From: Leguminivora glycinivorella | Lineage: Eukaryota; Arthropoda; Insecta; Lepidoptera; Tortricidae | NCBI RefSeq assembly: GCF_023078275.1 | Contig: NC_062973.1 | Location: 23,368,956 to 23,432,955 of the forward strand | Direction: 5' to 3' | DNA length: 64,000 nt | Shown: in pieces, positions 43,685 to 54,843 of the stretch | How the letters are laid out: each line of letters opens with the position of its first letter | Position numbering within the stretch: position 1 is the stretch's first letter | Notes under the pieces: model-generated | Databases searched by the model: none | What the model was told of the DNA's origin: nothing | The model's input: only the letters and a program-made list of their open reading frames with translations | Made by a program: the position numbers and the translations under genes

Positions 43685-44195
43685 AATACAAAGCCCATAC
43701 AAAAAGTGTACCCCTGAAATGTATGGGCCTTTTAGGCTTAAAACTAGATGGCGCTGTTTCGCAGCCTGGGAGTGGCCAAAATCATATATTCCCGAAATAT
43801 TTTTTCGTGTTTTTATTTTATATAAGAACAAATGACCTGCCTGCCTGTGTGGTGACGGGTTAAGAATTTCACCACCCCCTTTCTTCCCGTGGGTGTCGTA
43901 GAAGGCGACTATGGGATTTGGGTTAAATTGTGGCGTAGGCGAGAGGCTGGCAACCTGTCACTGCAATGCCACAGTTTCGTTTTCTTTCAAACCCTTATTT
44001 TGCCAAGAGTGGCACTGAAGCTTTAGTAGTTTCATGTGCTCTGCCTACCCCTTTACGGGATACAGGCGTGATTGTATGTATGTATGTGTATAAGAACAAA
44101 TGACATGCTTCTTTATTTTAATATCATGTTATCACGTCAATACACATTTAAAAAAATTGTTGGCATCGTCAGTATAGAACAGTTATGATAGTTAT
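43685..44195. repeat. dispersed repeat family G, copy 2 (interrupted)
   Basis: Inverted relative of 17988-18235, split by the SINE-like element at 43837-44088. Confidence 0.7.
43837..44088 (+). mobile_element. SINE-like 252-bp retroelement, copy 2
   Basis: Flanked by a perfect 16-bp duplication TATAAGAACAAATGAC (43821-43836 and 44089-44104). Begins CTGCCTGCCTGTGTGGTGAC and ends in a TGTA tail. Same start and length as 3703-3955. Confidence 0.88.
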
Positions 44196-44200
44196 TGTCA

Positions 44201-45048
44201 AAGCAATAAAGTCAGGTATAAACATTTCTGGCACTTTTTTCGCACCTATATTGAATACCTTGACATGAGCAAAACAGGGAAAGTGAGACTTTGTCAGAGG
44301 TCGGTAACGTGATATGGCCTATCGCGTCGCTGCATCCTTTTAGCACTTTCTGTAAGTGCGAAAGTGAAGCACCGACGGGATATGCTGTATCACACAACCC
44401 TGCTTGCCCGCCAGGACGAAATGTTATTTTTTGAAATTGGTATCATATTTCCAAAGTCTGAATATTACCTTTTTGTCCATTCCGAAACTCCATTAGCATA
44501 TTGATGATGTTGGTATCAAAGTGTTTTTGTGTCATACTAGTATGCAAATTAAATATTCGTTATGAGTAAGTAGCTAACAAAATTGGCTGGTGCTGTTAGG
44601 TTTCAATTATTCCAAAATAGGGCATAACTTAAATGAACAACGATATGTCCATTTGATTCTGGTTGTTAGTTTGTAGCTATTTTGTTATATCAGTCAAGCG
44701 AAAACAGCAATACAGCATAGTTGGATAACTTTAATAGAAGTTAATAATAGAAATTAGTATTGTATCAATTGAAATTTAAATTCAAATATATAAATATTGG
44801 TTGTCTATTGTTTGCCCGACAGTTATTTAACATAATGTTCATATGCCCGAATCTAACTTGCCTGAATTTCATTTGCCCGAATGATTTGGTTACCATAAAA
44901 ATTGTATGACATACTGGTTGTTTATCCGAACATTACCTTCCATAATCATACATGCCATACTATTTGTTAGTCATATTATTAAGTGCAATAATATTTTTTA
45001 ATAGAATATTCAAACGCCATAAGAAATTATCAGTTGTTACGGTTTTAG
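44201..45048. other. no gene; scattered GCCCGA words
   Basis: Direct words TTTGCCCGA, ATATGCCCGAA, TTGCCTGAA, TTTGCCCGAA and TTATCCGAA recur between 44810 and 44930. Otherwise nothing recognised. Confidence 0.5.
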
Positions 45049-45228
45049 GGGGTCACAGTTCTAACCTAACCTAACCTACTTTCTGATAGAAATTTCATTT
45101 TCCAGGGGGTCACAGTTCTAACCTAACCTAACCTACTTTCTGATAGCAGTTTCATTTTCCAGGGGGTCACAGTTCTAACCTAACTTAACCTGCTTTTCAA
45201 GCAGTTTTATTTTCCAGGGGGTCACAGT
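45048..45228. repeat. 57-bp minisatellite with CCTAA runs
   Basis: Units begin GGGGTCACAGTTCTAACC at 45048, 45105, 45162 and a partial at about 45217. Each contains two to three CCTAA pentamers (complement of TTAGG, the insect telomere repeat) and ends TTTCATTTTCCA. Confidence 0.85.
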
Positions 45229-46020
45229 AAGTAATAAAATTATGGCAAATTATCCCATAAATATTATGTTATGTATGTGACGTGTAAAAGTGCCCCTGTG
45301 GCCTATTTGCTGAAGAATTTTTTTTGTTTTTTTTTTGTTGGTACGAGTGTCACGTTATAGTGTCATTTTGAATGATTATTTTATTACGTTTTAAGGCAGC
45401 TAAGACTAAAAGAATAACTCAGACAACTATAACTAATCTCGTATCTCACGCTGCTCCTCAAAGTTAAAACGTAGTAAGTCTCTATGAATTCTATACATAC
45501 TTACTACATTCTTTTCTTCATTGACAGAAGAAGATACAAGTTTTTTTTAAAGTAGTGACGATTATGTGCGTACGGTCAACCAATTTTATTCCTAGGCTAT
45601 TTGAACCCTAAGTCTTATTTACACCATACACTATTTGCCATAGAAGTTACATTGACATTTACTCGTACTGTCAGTCATATGCAAAGGTTCTACAGGCAGT
45701 GGCCGGTGGAGTTTTTAGTAACCAATCGCAGTGCACGTTCCGTTTGGCTTCTTACTTTTCTTTGTTTGAGAAAATTAAATATTGATAATGATTACTTTAA
45801 GTAAAACATAATATAAGTATTGTAAGTATAATGATATTGATAAACTAAAACCAACTTAAAATATAAATATTTCAAAAGTAAACACTAAAAATAAACGATA
45901 TTTCGCCAAGGTGAGGGGAGCGGCATTTCATCAAGCAAATTACTCAATGAGGCATTTGAAATGTTTGAAAGCTTTCACAAAAACCGGCCGTAATCACTGC
46001 GCGTTGCGTAATATCCGGAA
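45229..46020. other. no gene recognised
   Basis: 45566-45600 resembles the end of the MITE at 23710-23873 (GTCAACCAATT, CCTAGGC). Otherwise nothing recognised. Confidence 0.4.
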
Positions 46021-47160
46021 TGGCCCGTCTCGCGCGATCATAATGAAGTGACGTCAAAAAATATCAGTCTCAGCCAAAGAGGATGGAGTACATACAGATA
46101 GAGTTACTTACTGTCAAATTAAAACGCTGCTTCCATCGACTCGACATCGATTGCCATCTCTCGACACAGGCTTAAAACGTTTGAACCTTAGTTTTGACAA
46201 TTTGGCAATCTTAACTTGATATGTTTTAAAATGATCAAATATTAATATTAGCGCCATCTAGCCAAGAGTCAACCAAAATGGAATATGTACCGAAGGCGTA
46301 CATTTATTTTTCTCCTGATGGTTATTATGAGGTACGGTACAGCGGGGCAATTACGTCTTGGGGACAATGTTCAAGTACTCGATTTTTTTCAATGCTTTAC
46401 GTTATTTTCTTAGACTGTATCTGTCTATACGGATCAGTTACAATTATACGTTTTTGGTGTAGGTTAAGTTAAATCTCATATACATTTATAGTTATATTTG
46501 GGAATAAAAGTAATATTATTGTAGGAATTTAACATTTATTGAGAGATCTCAAAATATTTTATACTACAAACTTGACATAGGATAATTTGAATTTTGGAAC
46601 ATAGACTAAAATAAATACACCTAAATATTTTTCTGGTACGAACGAAGTGACACTAGTAACTTCCTTTCGATATTTAGTTCATCGATATGTACTGTAAGTT
46701 ACATTATAATATGTCATTCATTATTATAATTTTATTATGTCATTAATTATTGCTGTGGCACTGAATCTTGAGTAGTTGCATGTGCTCTGCTCTGCCTACC
46801 CCGTTTATTGAATATAGGCTTGAATTGATGTGTAGGTATATAACATTAATGTTTTATACAGATGTCACAAGTTTGGAAATAAATGGACAATAATAATAAA
46901 ACGAACCATATTTTAATAGTTTACATAATTTCTTAGATGATAATTCAAGATTTGAGAGATTATTATTAGGGGTAATCAATAACCTAACCTAAGACTATTT
47001 ATCGATAAAAGGATTGTCAATGTTTTTTTTGTCAAGCACTAACAACTTGACGTTCGTGCTAGAAAAATATGTAGGTATAGATATAAAATTTGATATAATA
47101 TCGGGAATGGCCCATCTTGCGCCATCACAATGAAGTGACGTCATTAAGATGTCCGTTTTA
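46021..47160. repeat. repeated segment flanking family C and L copies
   Basis: 'AATGAAGTGACGTCA' preceded by GGAATGGCCC occurs at about 46018-46057 and 47103-47142 in the same orientation, bracketing a family L left half (46328-46460) and a family C MITE. Function unknown. Confidence 0.5.
46616..47079. mobile_element. hAT-like MITE, family C, copy 2
   Basis: Ends TACACCTAAATATTTTTCTGG-like and CGTTCGTGCTAGAAAAATAT / GGTATA are inverted repeats. Interior matches 6787-7226, including the passenger 'TGGCACTGAATCTTGA'. Confidence 0.75.
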
Positions 47161-47324
47161 GTTAACCCACTTGCTATATTTGGGAATAAATGTAATTTTT
47201 TAAGTGTGACATTTATGGGGCCCGAAATATTTTTCGCCGCAGCAGTAACAGATGTAAGGTACTGAGTCTAACTATACATTTTGATTATACAGTGAAACCT
47301 GGATAAGTGGGACTTCAAGGGACG

Positions 47325-47460
47325 ACAAAATTTATCTCACTTATAGAGGTATTCCATTTATTCAGGGTCTCAGACAGGCATAATAAAATGTGTGTCTCAT
47401 TTACAGAGGGTATCACTAATAGAGGCCAGAATAGAGGGTATGCCAGTTATAGAGGTGATA
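47325..47460 (+). repeat. subterminal repeats, left end of pogo-like element
   Basis: TCTCACTTATAGAGG, GTCTCATTTACAGAGG, ATCACTAATAGAGG and CCAGTTATAGAGG recur within about 130 bp. Confidence 0.75.
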
Positions 47461-47490
47461 AATAAGGTGTTTTGCATACAGCTATCTAAA

Positions 47491-48957
47491 TATATAAAAG
47501 AAGAAGCTGACTGACTGACTGACTGACATATCAACGCACAGCCGAAACCGCTGGTCCTAGAGATTTCAAATTTGGCACGTAGGTTCCTTATATGGTGTAG
47601 AGGAGCACTAAGAAAGGATTTTCCAAAATTCACCTCCTAAGGGGGTCAAATGGGGGTTCAAAGTTTGTATGGGGAAACAAGATTAGTTTGACTATTTTAT
47701 TCGAAACTTCACAGGAAGATTCCTTGAGACATATGACTGAATACGTGTTTCAGGTTTTTTGAAAATTTAACCCCTAAAAGGGTGAAAAGGGGGTGATAAA
47801 GTAAAAAAATCAATATGGGTATCGTTTTTATGGTTTATCGGGTCGCTGATCACGATAAATACAATGTTTTTAAAATCTAACGAGGCGGAAGTGAAATACC
47901 TTCTCCCCTGTTCCGGTGCAATGGGGTTTAAATATCAAAAAAATATATAAAAGAAGATATTGACTGACTGACTAACATATCAACGCACAGCCGAAACAGC
48001 TGGTCCTAGACATATCAAATTTGGCACGTAGGTTCCTTATATAGTGTAGAAGAGTACTAAGAAAGGATTTTTCAAAATTTGTCTCCTAAGGGGGTCAAAT
48101 GGGGGTTCAAAGTTTGTATGGGGAAACAATGTTAGTTTCACTGTTTTATTCGAAACTTCATAGGAGAGAACCTAAAAACATATGACTAAAGACGTGTTTC
48201 AGGTTTTTTTGAAAATCTAAACCCTAAAAGGGTGAAAAGGGGGTGATAAAGTCAAAAAACTAATATGGGTATCGTTTTTACGGTTTATTGGGTCGCTGAT
48301 CACGATAAATACAACGTTTTTAAAATCTAACGAAGCGGAAGTGAAATACCTTCTCCCCTGTTGTAGTGCAATGGGGTTTAAATATCAAAAAATATATAAA
48401 AGAAGAAACTGACTAACTGACATAATATATCAACACACAGCCGAAACCGCTGGTCCTCGAGATTTCAAATTTGGCACATAGGTTCCTTATATGGCGTAGA
48501 GGAGCACTAAGAAAGGATTTTTCAAAATTCTTCTCTTAAAAGGGTGAAATGGGGGTTCAAAGTTTGTATGGGGAAGAAGATTAGTTTGACTATTTTATTC
48601 GAAACTTCATAGGAGGATTCCTAAAGACAAATGACTAAATACATGTTTCAGGTTTTTTTTAAATTTGACCCCTAAAGGGGTGCAAAGGGGGTAAAGTCAA
48701 AAACACAATATGGGTATCGTTTTTATGGTTTATCGGGTCGCTGAACACGATAAATACAACGATTTTAAAATCTAATGAAGTGGAAAAGAAATTTTCTCCC
48801 CTGTTGTTGTGCAATGGGGTTAAAATATCCAAAATAGCCATAAGTATAGGTTTAGTTTTTATCTTTACTTCTGGTTCAAGAGATTTCAAATTGACACGGA
48901 AGTTCCTTAGAGGACCACTAAGAAAGGATTTTTCAAAGTTCACCTCCTAGCATGATA
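47491..48957 (+). repeat. ~450-bp tandem repeat, three units plus partial
   Basis: 'TATATAAAAGAAGA' starts units at 47491, 47944 and 48393 (spacing 453 and 449). Each has 'GTTCCTTATATGG' , 'GGGGTCAAATGGGGGTTCAA'-type text and 'GTTTATCGGGTCGCTGA'. A diverged partial fourth unit ends at 48957, where the GGGATA array begins. No long open frame. Confidence 0.9.
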
Positions 48958-48958
48958 A

Positions 48959-49965
48959 TTTGACAGGGACAGGGACAGGTACAGGGACAGGAACGGGATA
49001 GGGACAGGGATAGGGATAGGAATAGGGATAGGGATAGGGATAGGGATAGGGATAGGGATAGGGATAGGGATAGGGATAGGGATAGGGATAGGGATAGGGA
49101 TAGGGATAGGGATAGGGATAGGGATAGGGATAGGGATAGGGATAGGGATAGGGATAGGGATAGGGATAGGGATAGGGATAGGGATAGGGATAGGGATAGG
49201 GATAGGGATAGGGATAGGGATAGGGATAGGGATAGGGATAGGGATAGGGATAGGGATAGGGATAGGGATAGGGATAGGGATAGGGATAGGGATAGGGATA
49301 GGGATAGGGATAGGGATAGGGATAGGGATAGGGATAGGGATAGGGATAGGGATAGGGATAGGGATAGGGATAGGGATAGGGATAGGGATAGGGATAGGGA
49401 TAGGGATAGGGATAGGGATAGGGATAGGGATAGGGATAGGGATAGGGATAGGGATAGGGATAGGGATAGGGATAGGATAGGGATAGGGATAGGGATAGGG
49501 ATAGGGATAGGGATAGGGATAGGGATAGGGATAGGGATAGGGATAGGGATAGGGATAGGGATAGGGATAGGGATAGGGATAGGGATAGGGATAGGGATAG
49601 GGATAGGGATAGGGATAGGGATAGGGATAGGGATAGGGATAGGGATAGGGATAGGGATAGGGATAGGGATAGGGATAGGGATAGGGATAGGGATAGGGAT
49701 AGGGATAGGGATAGGGATAGGGATAGGGATAGGGATAGGGATAGGGATAGGGATAGGGATAGGGATAGGGATAGGGATAGGGATAGGGATAGGGATAGGG
49801 ATAGGGATAGGGATAGGGATAGGGATAGGGATAGGGATAGGGATAGGGATAGGGATAGGGATAGGGATAGGGATAGGGATAGGGATAGGGATAGGGATAG
49901 GGATAGGGATAGGGATAGGGATAGGGGAAGGACGGGGACAGGGACGGGACGGGGACGGGGACAAG
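48959..49965 (+). repeat. GGGATA hexamer array
   Basis: Edges are degenerate (GGGACA units); the core 49021-49924 is nearly pure GGGATA, about 150 units, with a single one-base loss near 49475. The long PIPIPI/LSLSLS frame across it is an artefact, changing at the slip. The array resumes for about 45 bp at 55331, after the LINE. Confidence 0.95.
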
Positions 49966-50414
49966 ACAGCTGTCAATGAGCTGGTAAACATCCTGTTATA
50001 GCTCTCCCATATAATAATTGCGATAAAAAATAGAAAACCAAGACTTAACTGTGCTAACGATACTGGAACACACAGACGTAGGAGCCAAAACACCAATTCA
50101 TAACACCTCGACATCCGGGTGAGCCACCAATCATATTTATCAAGTTTATAAAATGCGAAATCTATTGAAAAAACACGCACACATGCACACATTTTGAAAT
50201 AACAGACTAATTAATTAAGACAACAAGTGCTAAAACACGGTACATGATCAGCTGCTCTGATAGAACTGTCAAGTCACAAGTGTCATCCGTGACAGCTGCA
50301 TTCGTTCGGAAACCGCAATCATTTGCCTCATAACGTTATCAACGGTATCATAACGTTATTAACGGCGACTAAGGCGTTATTTTTTCTCCGTGACTATTTT
50401 TGCAATAAATAAGA

Positions 50415-51959
50415 ATGGCACACATCTGCTCAAAATGCACAAAAGATATTACAAGCAGGAATTTCTTAATTTGCACAGTTTGCGTATCACATTACCACCC
50501 AAACTGCATTGATGGACCGAAGCGATTTTATTCGATGACCGCTGAAGATAAAAAAAAGTTTAAATGCAAGAAATGCCCGCAAAAAGTTTGCCTAGACTTA
50601 AATGAAACTTTGAATAATAGTACAACACCAAAGCAACAATCTTTGACTGACACTCTGACCGATTCAGACTCAGAGGCAGAATTAACTGCAGATAGCGACT
50701 TAAACCTTAGTACTCAGAGCCTACCAAATATCTCATCAATGGAAAACCCTTTATTAATTGATGAATTAAAAACGCAAGTAAATACGCTATCAGTCCAATT
50801 AGCGAGTGCACACGAAGAGATAGATCGGTTAAATATTACAATCGTCGATTTAGAGAAGAAACTTGAAGAACAGCAAAAAAAGAGAGATATTTACAAAATG
50901 CTACTAACGGACAAAGGATCCTTGAAAAAGCTAACCCCCTTAAAAAACGATGTACTAAGGAAAAGACGCACTGAAGATATAGATAGCGATGACGATACTC
51001 CTTTAATCCAGTCACCAGTATGTGTATCACAAAACGAACCACCAGTAACTTTCGATAAACAACCCGCTTCCACTTCAGATTGTCAAAGAACTAACAACGA
51101 AGATAATAAAAGTAAAGCAGAGGAAAATGAAACAGATCTGAAAGACAACAAAGAAGCATGTTCACAATCGGAAGAAAATATTTTAACAGATAAAGACAAT
51201 ACGGGTCAAGAATGTATAAATAGAGATAAGACTCCAATAAATGAGGACATAATAAACCAAGACATATTAAGAAGGAAATTTTGCATAATTAGTAGCGACA
51301 ACACTAACAAGATATTAACAACTGCCCAGGATACGTTTGAAGCCAATAATATCTGTCATTATATTAAGTCTAAAGCAGGGATACAGGAACTACTGAAAGA
51401 TATTGACAGAAAAACAGAAGACTTCACAATGGAAGATTATTGCATAATATTCATTGGTGCAGCTGATTTCGAATCTACTATAGACTATAATAAAGCTGTT
51501 AGCTTTATAAGGTCAAAATTAGAAAATATTAGACACACAAATAAGATTATTTGCTTGCCGAACTTTAAATTACATGAATTTGGCATACTGTTCAACCAGC
51601 GGGTAGAAAAGTTTAATAATATGTTGTATCATGACATCTGTAGAAACGAATACGCCTATATGTTTGATTCAAATAAAAAAATAGACTATACCAGCCAAAT
51701 GTTCAGAAAATCATCTGGCCTTATAAACAATGTAGCCTTAAAAACAATATTCAAGGACTTAAATGAGTGCATCCTAGATATAGATCAGTACAATCAACAT
51801 CACAAATATTCTGACTACGCTTTGACAAAGACTGCTAAAATTATTCCACATGACATGACACCTTGTAATAGTGATAATAAAAATACCTTCCAAGTCACTA
51901 CCGGCACACAAACCGAGAACCAGTTTTTTCTTGACCAAGAAGGTCCAAATATTGAATGA
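50415..51959 (+). CDS. LINE ORF1 protein: PHD finger, coiled coil, esterase-like domain
   Basis: 514 codons, ATG start shortly after AATAAATAAGA. Residues 5-54 have the C4HC3 spacing of a PHD-type zinc finger: CSKC, CTVC, H and C in HYHPNC, then CKKC. Residues about 112-168 form a coiled coil (LKTQVNTLSVQLASAHEEID onward). Residues 190-280 are acidic and low-complexity. Residues about 285-465 form a folded-looking domain with YCIIFIGAADFES and KIICLPNFKLHEFG, similar in layout to the SGNH/esterase-like domain of CR1-type ORF1 proteins. The usual serine motif is not obvious. Such proteins bind LINE RNA and help target-primed reverse transcription. The frame is intact and its end overlaps ORF2 by 89 bases. 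Confidence 0.85.
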   Translation: MAHICSKCTKDITSRNFLICTVCVSHYHPNCIDGPKRFYSMTAEDKKKFKCKKCPQKVCLDLNETLNNSTTPKQQSLTDTLTDSDSEAELTADSDLNLSTQSLPNISSMENPLLIDELKTQVNTLSVQLASAHEEIDRLNITIVDLEKKLEEQQKKRDIYKMLLTDKGSLKKLTPLKNDVLRKRRTEDIDSDDDTPLIQSPVCVSQNEPPVTFDKQPASTSDCQRTNNEDNKSKAEENETDLKDNKEACSQSEENILTDKDNTGQECINRDKTPINEDIINQDILRRKFCIISSDNTNKILTTAQDTFEANNICHYIKSKAGIQELLKDIDRKTEDFTMEDYCIIFIGAADFESTIDYNKAVSFIRSKLENIRHTNKIICLPNFKLHEFGILFNQRVEKFNNMLYHDICRNEYAYMFDSNKKIDYTSQMFRKSSGLINNVALKTIFKDLNECILDIDQYNQHHKYSDYALTKTAKIIPHDMTPCNSDNKNTFQVTTGTQTENQFFLDQEGPNIE

Positions 51960-54843
51960 TAGGCTTAACTCTTTCTTAATTCTACACCAAAACATAGCCG
52001 GATTGTTAAGTAAAAAAGACATATTTGAAGTAACTTTAAATGATTTACAAGTAAACCAGGGCAAATATTTAGACGTTATATGCCTATCCGAAACATTTGT
52101 TCAACAAGGTAACGAATTAAACATCAATGTCAGTGGTTTTAAACTGGCAGCTTGCTTTTCGAGACTCAAAAAAAGAGGCGGAACATGTATACTGATAAGA
52201 GACTATCTGGAGAGTAAACCACTTAATTTTCTAAAAGAATATGTATTGGAACAGCATTTTGAGGCTTGTGGCTGTGAAATTGAAGAGCTTAACTGTATGA
52301 TTATTTGCATTTATAGAACTCCTAGTTCAAATATAGATATATTTCTAAACAACCTTGAGAACCTACTTGAGTTTTTAGTCAAAAAGTCTAATAAAAAAGT
52401 TGTAATAACAGGCGATTTTAACTTAAATTTCCTAAAGCCGACTAAACCACAAAAAGAGTTTAAAAACATCTTAGAAAATTTTAACTTCAAAGCACATATT
52501 ACTACACCAACTAGGTTACATACGTGTATAGATCATATCATATCTAACATCCCAGAAGCCGTAGGTGAAGTGCTTCCCCTGAGTCTTTCGGATCATAACA
52601 CAGGGCAGCTACTTAGTATACCAAACCTTGGAAAGCCTCATCCTCCTAGTTATGTCTACGTAATGAAAAGAGACTTCAGCCATGAAAATATTCAAAAGTT
52701 TTATGACTGCCTAATGAATCTTTCATGGAGTAATGTTTACGATGAACCTAATGCGAATATAGCTTTTAACAATTTTTACGAGATGTACAAATTATTATAT
52801 AACCTGTGCTTTCCAAAATCTAGAGTCAGAGTCAACAAATCGAATAAAAATACAAAGTGGATCACGAAAGGTCTGAGAAACGCATTAAAAACTAAGCGAC
52901 ACTTGAGGTACCTATATTATAAGAAAAAAACACCGGAAGATAGAGTAAAATATAATAGATATAATAAAATACTTAAAAAATGTATACATACATCCAAGCA
53001 AATCCCAAATAGAAATTATATAAATAATGCCAAGAATATTTCAAAGGCTTGTTGGGACGTAATCAAAACAGATATGAAACAGAGTGACACTTTAAAACCT
53101 AGATCAGTTAAAGAAATTAGTTACAATGATAAGATAATAAATAAGCCAAAAGACATTGCCAACGCCTTCAATGACTACTTTATTAATATAACTCATAAAA
53201 ATGCCAACGCCGACATAAACTTAAGACAATATAATCATGACCTAAAACCGAACAGTTCAAATATATTTCTCTCTCCCGATGATTCGACAGAAGTAGCCAA
53301 AATTATAAGAACACTCAAAAACACTCAATCTGTGGGTTACGATGAGATTGCAACCAAAATAGTTAAGTCAACTGCTGGTATCATTGCCCCAATATTTTCT
53401 CATTTAATCAATCTAATGTTTGAGCAGGGCATTTTTCCGGAAGTGCTGAAAGTTTCTGTTGTTAAACCTATTTATAAAGCTGGGGACAAAATCAGTCCTG
53501 GTAACTATAGGCCAATTACACTTATACCTATATTTGCAAAAATAATAGAGAGAGCTATGTTTACTAGATTAATGAGCTTCATAAACAAATGTAACATAAT
53601 TTGTGACCAGCAATATGGCTTTCAAAAAGGAAAGTCCACAACATTGGCTACTTTCAATATAATTAATAAAATAGCGGACCAGATAGACAAAGGGCAAAAT
53701 ACAGTCGCAGTATTTTTTGACATGAGTAAGGCGTTCGACCACGTATCTCATAAACTTCTATTGCACAAATGTGAGAAATATGGCATGAGAGGCTTAGTTT
53801 ACTCATGGCTTGAGAGTTATTTAAGCAATCGGCGTCAAACTGTGGAGGTAACAGATCTGGACACTGATAATGTTCAAAATCAGTACAGGTCTGACATAAA
53901 AAATAATAAAGTAGGAGTTCCCCAAGGAACTATCTTAGGACCCTTATTATTTCTATTATATATCAATGACCTGCCCTCTGCTACTGACCACGACTGTACA
54001 CTATTTGCAGACGACATATCCATTGTCATATCTGATACTTCTACCCAACATTACAACCATGTCATTAATGAAGCCATCATTACTATAATGAATTGGTTAA
54101 AAGACAACCACTTACAAGTGAATGTCGAAAAAACTAAATTTATCCAATTCACTAATCAACGGGGTAAAAAAGAACCACTTACTTTAACACATAATGGCAA
54201 AACCTTAGCAGAGTGTGATAACACCAAGTTCTTAGGTATTGTTCTGGATGATAGATGCACGTGGAGCATGCATGTCGATAAAGTTTGTACCAATATTAGT
54301 AGATATGCCTATGTTTTAATGCGCCTGTCAAAAACTGCTGATAAAAACACAGTCATGAAAGCATATCACGGATTTGTGGCATCTAACTTAAGATACGGAT
54401 TACTGCTCTATGGCAATTCACCTCATATAAATCGTACCCTTATTGCCCAAAAGAAGTGTATAAGGGCAATCTGCAACACCTCGCGACGGACATCTTGCAA
54501 AAACCTATTTGTGGATCTAAAGTTGTTAACAGTACATGCCCTGTATATATATGAAGTGTGTGTCTTTGTAAAAATGCACCCTAACATGTTCAAAAAAAAA
54601 GGGGAAATAACACACTTTAACACAAGATTTCCAAACAAGTTAGTCCTACCAAAAATAAACACTAAAATGAAAAATAGCTGCTGTTACACAATGTGCATTA
54701 AAATATTTAATAAACTGCCTGAAGATATGAAAGAATTACCCCTTAATAGATTTAAAAATAAATTATACATATACCTAAGTCAGCAGAGTTACTACAGTTT
54801 AGATGACTTCTTAAATTGCAATAACGTACAGACTGATTACTGA
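51871..54843 (+). CDS. LINE ORF2: APE endonuclease and reverse transcriptase, intact
   Basis: 990 codons with no disruption. Endonuclease residues 36-255: LILHQNIAG (Asn41), CLSETFV, IYRTPSSN, ITGDFNLN, TCIDHII and LSDHNTG contain the APE metal-binding and catalytic residues. RT: SPGNYRPITLIPIFAKIIER, QQYGFQKGKSTTLA, FFDMSKAFD (Asp617), GVPQGTILGPLLFLLYINDL and LFADDISIV (Asp714, Asp715). The C-terminus has a basic domain and the NKLPEDMKELPLNRFK block. No RNase H seen. The first ATG (51871) is inside ORF1; translation may begin there or by reinitiation near the ORF1 stop, as the conserved part starts at about residue 33. The product nicks target DNA and copies LINE RNA. Catalytic residues are complete, so activity is possible. 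Confidence 0.93.
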   Translation: MIIKIPSKSLPAHKPRTSFFLTKKVQILNDRLNSFLILHQNIAGLLSKKDIFEVTLNDLQVNQGKYLDVICLSETFVQQGNELNINVSGFKLAACFSRLKKRGGTCILIRDYLESKPLNFLKEYVLEQHFEACGCEIEELNCMIICIYRTPSSNIDIFLNNLENLLEFLVKKSNKKVVITGDFNLNFLKPTKPQKEFKNILENFNFKAHITTPTRLHTCIDHIISNIPEAVGEVLPLSLSDHNTGQLLSIPNLGKPHPPSYVYVMKRDFSHENIQKFYDCLMNLSWSNVYDEPNANIAFNNFYEMYKLLYNLCFPKSRVRVNKSNKNTKWITKGLRNALKTKRHLRYLYYKKKTPEDRVKYNRYNKILKKCIHTSKQIPNRNYINNAKNISKACWDVIKTDMKQSDTLKPRSVKEISYNDKIINKPKDIANAFNDYFINITHKNANADINLRQYNHDLKPNSSNIFLSPDDSTEVAKIIRTLKNTQSVGYDEIATKIVKSTAGIIAPIFSHLINLMFEQGIFPEVLKVSVVKPIYKAGDKISPGNYRPITLIPIFAKIIERAMFTRLMSFINKCNIICDQQYGFQKGKSTTLATFNIINKIADQIDKGQNTVAVFFDMSKAFDHVSHKLLLHKCEKYGMRGLVYSWLESYLSNRRQTVEVTDLDTDNVQNQYRSDIKNNKVGVPQGTILGPLLFLLYINDLPSATDHDCTLFADDISIVISDTSTQHYNHVINEAIITIMNWLKDNHLQVNVEKTKFIQFTNQRGKKEPLTLTHNGKTLAECDNTKFLGIVLDDRCTWSMHVDKVCTNISRYAYVLMRLSKTADKNTVMKAYHGFVASNLRYGLLLYGNSPHINRTLIAQKKCIRAICNTSRRTSCKNLFVDLKLLTVHALYIYEVCVFVKMHPNMFKKKGEITHFNTRFPNKLVLPKINTKMKNSCCYTMCIKIFNKLPEDMKELPLNRFKNKLYIYLSQQSYYSLDDFLNCNNVQTDY

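Noticed and set aside
45048..45228. CRISPR-like array
   Set aside because: Units are whole 57-bp tandem repeats without unique spacers, in a eukaryotic repeat context.
48933..50192. A 419-codon minus-strand frame of alternating Pro-Ile then Leu-Ser
   Set aside because: It is the translation of the GGGATA array; it changes residue pair at the one-base slip near 49475 and has no start context or domain.
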